Position numbers and translations under genes: made by a program
The notes under the pieces: generated by a model
Database searches by the model: none
What the model saw: only the letters and a program-made list of their open reading frames with translations
Told to the model about the DNA's origin: nothing
Assembly: GCA_964562015.1 (NCBI GenBank)
Contig: CAZLRH010000012.1
Coordinates: forward strand, 54,287 to 118,286
Reading direction: 5' to 3'
DNA length: 64,000 bases
Source of the DNA: CAZLRH01 sp964562015
GTDB taxonomy: Bacteria > Verrucomicrobiota > Verrucomicrobiia > Opitutales > JABDGR01
In this document: positions 62,469 through 64,000 of the stretch, piece after piece
How the letters are laid out: every line of letters starts with the position of its first letter
Position numbering within the stretch: the stretch's first letter is position 1

Positions 62469-64000
62469 CTACCGCAATTCCGCGCCGGTTTCCGCGTCGA
62501 GAATTTTGAAATTCTCGACGTGGTAGGCCGGGTCGGCCCGGAAGGCGAGCGAGACGTGGTACGCGCGCTCGAAGTCCAGGAGGTGCTGCTCATCCTCCGT
62601 GCGCAGGCGCTCCAGGTTCGCCGGGTGCAGGAGCACGCGGAAACGCAGTTCGCGGCCGACGTTTTCGGGGCGCGTGCGGAGGCGCCGCACATGCGACAGC
62701 AGGCGGCGCTGGATTTCCACGCTCATCGAGCGCGGGCTTTTCACCATGCCGCGGCCGTGACAATACGGGCAGCTCGTGTAAATGCCCGAGGCGTTCGACA
62801 TCTCGTGGCGCTGGCGCGTCATCTGCATGATGCCGAGCGCGGAAATGGGGAGCACGTGGCTCTTGGCCTTGTCCTTTTCCATTTCCTGCCGCATGCGGTT
62901 GTACACGGCCTGGCGGTCCCGCGGCTTCTTCATGTCGATGAAGTCGAGGATGATCAGCCCGCCGATGTTGCGCAGGCGGATTTGCCGCGAGGCCTCGCTG
63001 GCCGCCTCGAGATTGGCCTGGGTGATGAAATTCGAGCCGTCGCGCGCGCCCTTGTGGCCGCCGGTGTTCACGTCGATGGCCACGAGCGCCTCGGTTTCTT
63101 CGATGACGATTTCACCGCCGCTGGGCAGCGGCACGCGCCGCTGGAAAGTCTGCTCGATTTGCCGCTCGATGTTGTAGCGTTCGAAAATGGGGATGCTGTC
63201 GGCATAACGCTGGACCTTCGCGGCCGAGCGCAGGGAGATTTCACCCACCAGCGCCTTCATGCTTTCGAAATCGCGGTCGGAATCCACGAGGATGCGGTCA
63301 ATGTCCTCGGTCAGAAAATCGCGGATGGTACGCTCGACGAGGTTGGGCTCCTGGTAGAGGAGCACCGGCTTGTTTGTCTTCATCTTCTCCTGGATTTCCT
63401 CCCAGCGTTTGAGCAGGTAATGCAGGTCGCGCACGAAATACGCCAGGCGCTTGCCTTCGCCCGCGGTGCGGATGATGACACCCATGCCCTCGGGAATGGT
63501 GAGGTCGCGGAGAATCTTCTTCAGACGTTCGCGCTCGCGGCGGTCTTCGATTTTGCGTGAAATGCCGCATTGGCCGGAGTACGGCATGAACACGAGGAAG
63601 CGGCCGGGCAGGGCGATGTTGGTCGTCGTGCGCGGACCCTTGGTGCCGATTTGCGTCTTCGTGATTTGCACCACGATGTCGGTGCCGATGGGGTAGAGGC
63701 GGGGGATGTCCTTGAGGGAAATCGAACCGGCGCGGCGGCGCTGCTCCTCGGACTGGTTTTCGCGGACGATTTCGACGGCGGAGTCGTTGGCCGCGGGCAG
63801 GATGTCCCAATAATGCAGGAACGCATTCTTGGGCTGGCCGATGTCCACGAACGCGGCCTTCAAGCCCGGCTCGAGGTTTTGAATGCGGCCCTTGAAAATC
63901 GCGCCGACCATGCGGCTTTCGCCCGCGCGCTCGACTTCGAATTTTTCCAGCACGCCGTCCACCAGCAGCGCCACGCGCTTTTCCAGCGGCTCGACGTTGA
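62469..64000 (-). CDS. rng: Ribonuclease E/G (5' end beyond window)
   Basis: About 510 residues visible and open to the right edge; only the first few residues are missing, since NVEPLEKRVALLVDG is the family's beginning. The S1-like domain starts at GAIFKGRIQNLEPGLKAAFVDIG. The DNase I-like catalytic core includes VAIDVNTGG with the metal-binding Asp. The Zn-link cysteines lie in SCPYCHGRG. It is RNase G-like in length, lacking the long RNase E scaffold tail. It cuts AU-rich single-stranded RNA in mRNA decay and rRNA maturation. Confidence 0.95.
   Translation of the reverse strand, partial: NVEPLEKRVALLVDGVLEKFEVERAGESRMVGAIFKGRIQNLEPGLKAAFVDIGQPKNAFLHYWDILPAANDSAVEIVRENQSEEQRRRAGSISLKDIPRLYPIGTDIVVQITKTQIGTKGPRTTTNIALPGRFLVFMPYSGQCGISRKIEDRRERERLKKILRDLTIPEGMGVIIRTAGEGKRLAYFVRDLHYLLKRWEEIQEKMKTNKPVLLYQEPNLVERTIRDFLTEDIDRILVDSDRDFESMKALVGEISLRSAAKVQRYADSIPIFERYNIERQIEQTFQRRVPLPSGGEIVIEETEALVAIDVNTGGHKGARDGSNFITQANLEAASEASRQIRLRNIGGLIILDFIDMKKPRDRQAVYNRMRQEMEKDKAKSHVLPISALGIMQMTRQRHEMSNASGIYTSCPYCHGRGMVKSPRSMSVEIQRRLLSHVRRLRTRPENVGRELRFRVLLHPANLERLRTEDEQHLLDFERAYHVSLAFRADPAYHVENFKILDAETGAELR

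Overview
The window is one continuous, GC-rich bacterial chromosome segment that is gene-dense on both strands. It most resembles Verrucomicrobiota, perhaps an Opitutae-like lineage; this is inference. The pointers are a long PurF of the type also seen in Bacteroidetes, a eukaryotic-type glutamine synthetase II, start codons preceded by C-rich tracts instead of Shine-Dalgarno sequences, HAF-repeat and C-terminally anchored secreted proteins, and abundant degenerate intergenic repeats. I found no rRNA, tRNA, CRISPR array or complete insertion sequence.

Layout. 1-6.5 kb: a Tat-exported flavin amine oxidase cut by the left edge, then a purine operon read leftward (purQ-purL-purF). 6.9-11.4 kb: small membrane proteins, a GAF sensor histidine kinase and an MgtC/DUF4010 membrane protein. 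11.5-16.5 kb: two secreted proteins, glutamine synthetase II with a terminator behind it and a terminator-like hairpin in its leader, and a Ser/Thr kinase/PP2C phosphatase pair. 16.5-20.2 kb: an AT-richer accessory island of signal-peptide proteins. It holds a frameshifted gene, a MORN/YwqK-like protein and two members of an unrecognised GVIDF family, and three of these genes share a nearly identical C-terminal transmembrane tail. A further GVIDF paralogue lies at 27.3 kb, beyond a lipoprotein, a subtilisin-like protease and a 1200-residue TPR protein. 28.3-31.0 kb: a ParA-like ATPase with two unknown partners, one a coiled-coil protein. 31.0-34.6 kb: a sugar ABC importer. 34.7-37.0 kb: lipA, lipB and a DUF456 gene. 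37.8-41.4 kb: a YtcA/MdtN/MdtO-like efflux cluster. 41.5-45.3 kb: membrane and secreted unknowns, including a tandem pair whose first gene carries a one-base deletion, and a DJ-1/PfpI protein.

45.8-53.2 kb is the housekeeping core nusA-infB-rbfA-nrnA-truB-ribF (transcription elongation, translation initiation, ribosome maturation, pseudouridylation, FAD synthesis), with an intrinsic terminator in the nusA leader. 53.3-64 kb: an esterase, rsmE, a fatty-acid desaturase, a nucleotide-sugar epimerase/decarboxylase, and a two-gene nucleotidyltransferase module with a palindrome at its start codon that resembles a toxin-antitoxin locus. The window closes with the start-truncated RNase E/G gene.

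The most unusual signals are: (i) a set of short degenerate intergenic repeats, many arranged as inverted doublets (REPIN-like) and others ending just before start codons in a consistent orientation; (ii) the modular C-terminal tail shared by dissimilar exported proteins; (iii) the GVIDF family; and (iv) leader terminators before nusA and glnII.
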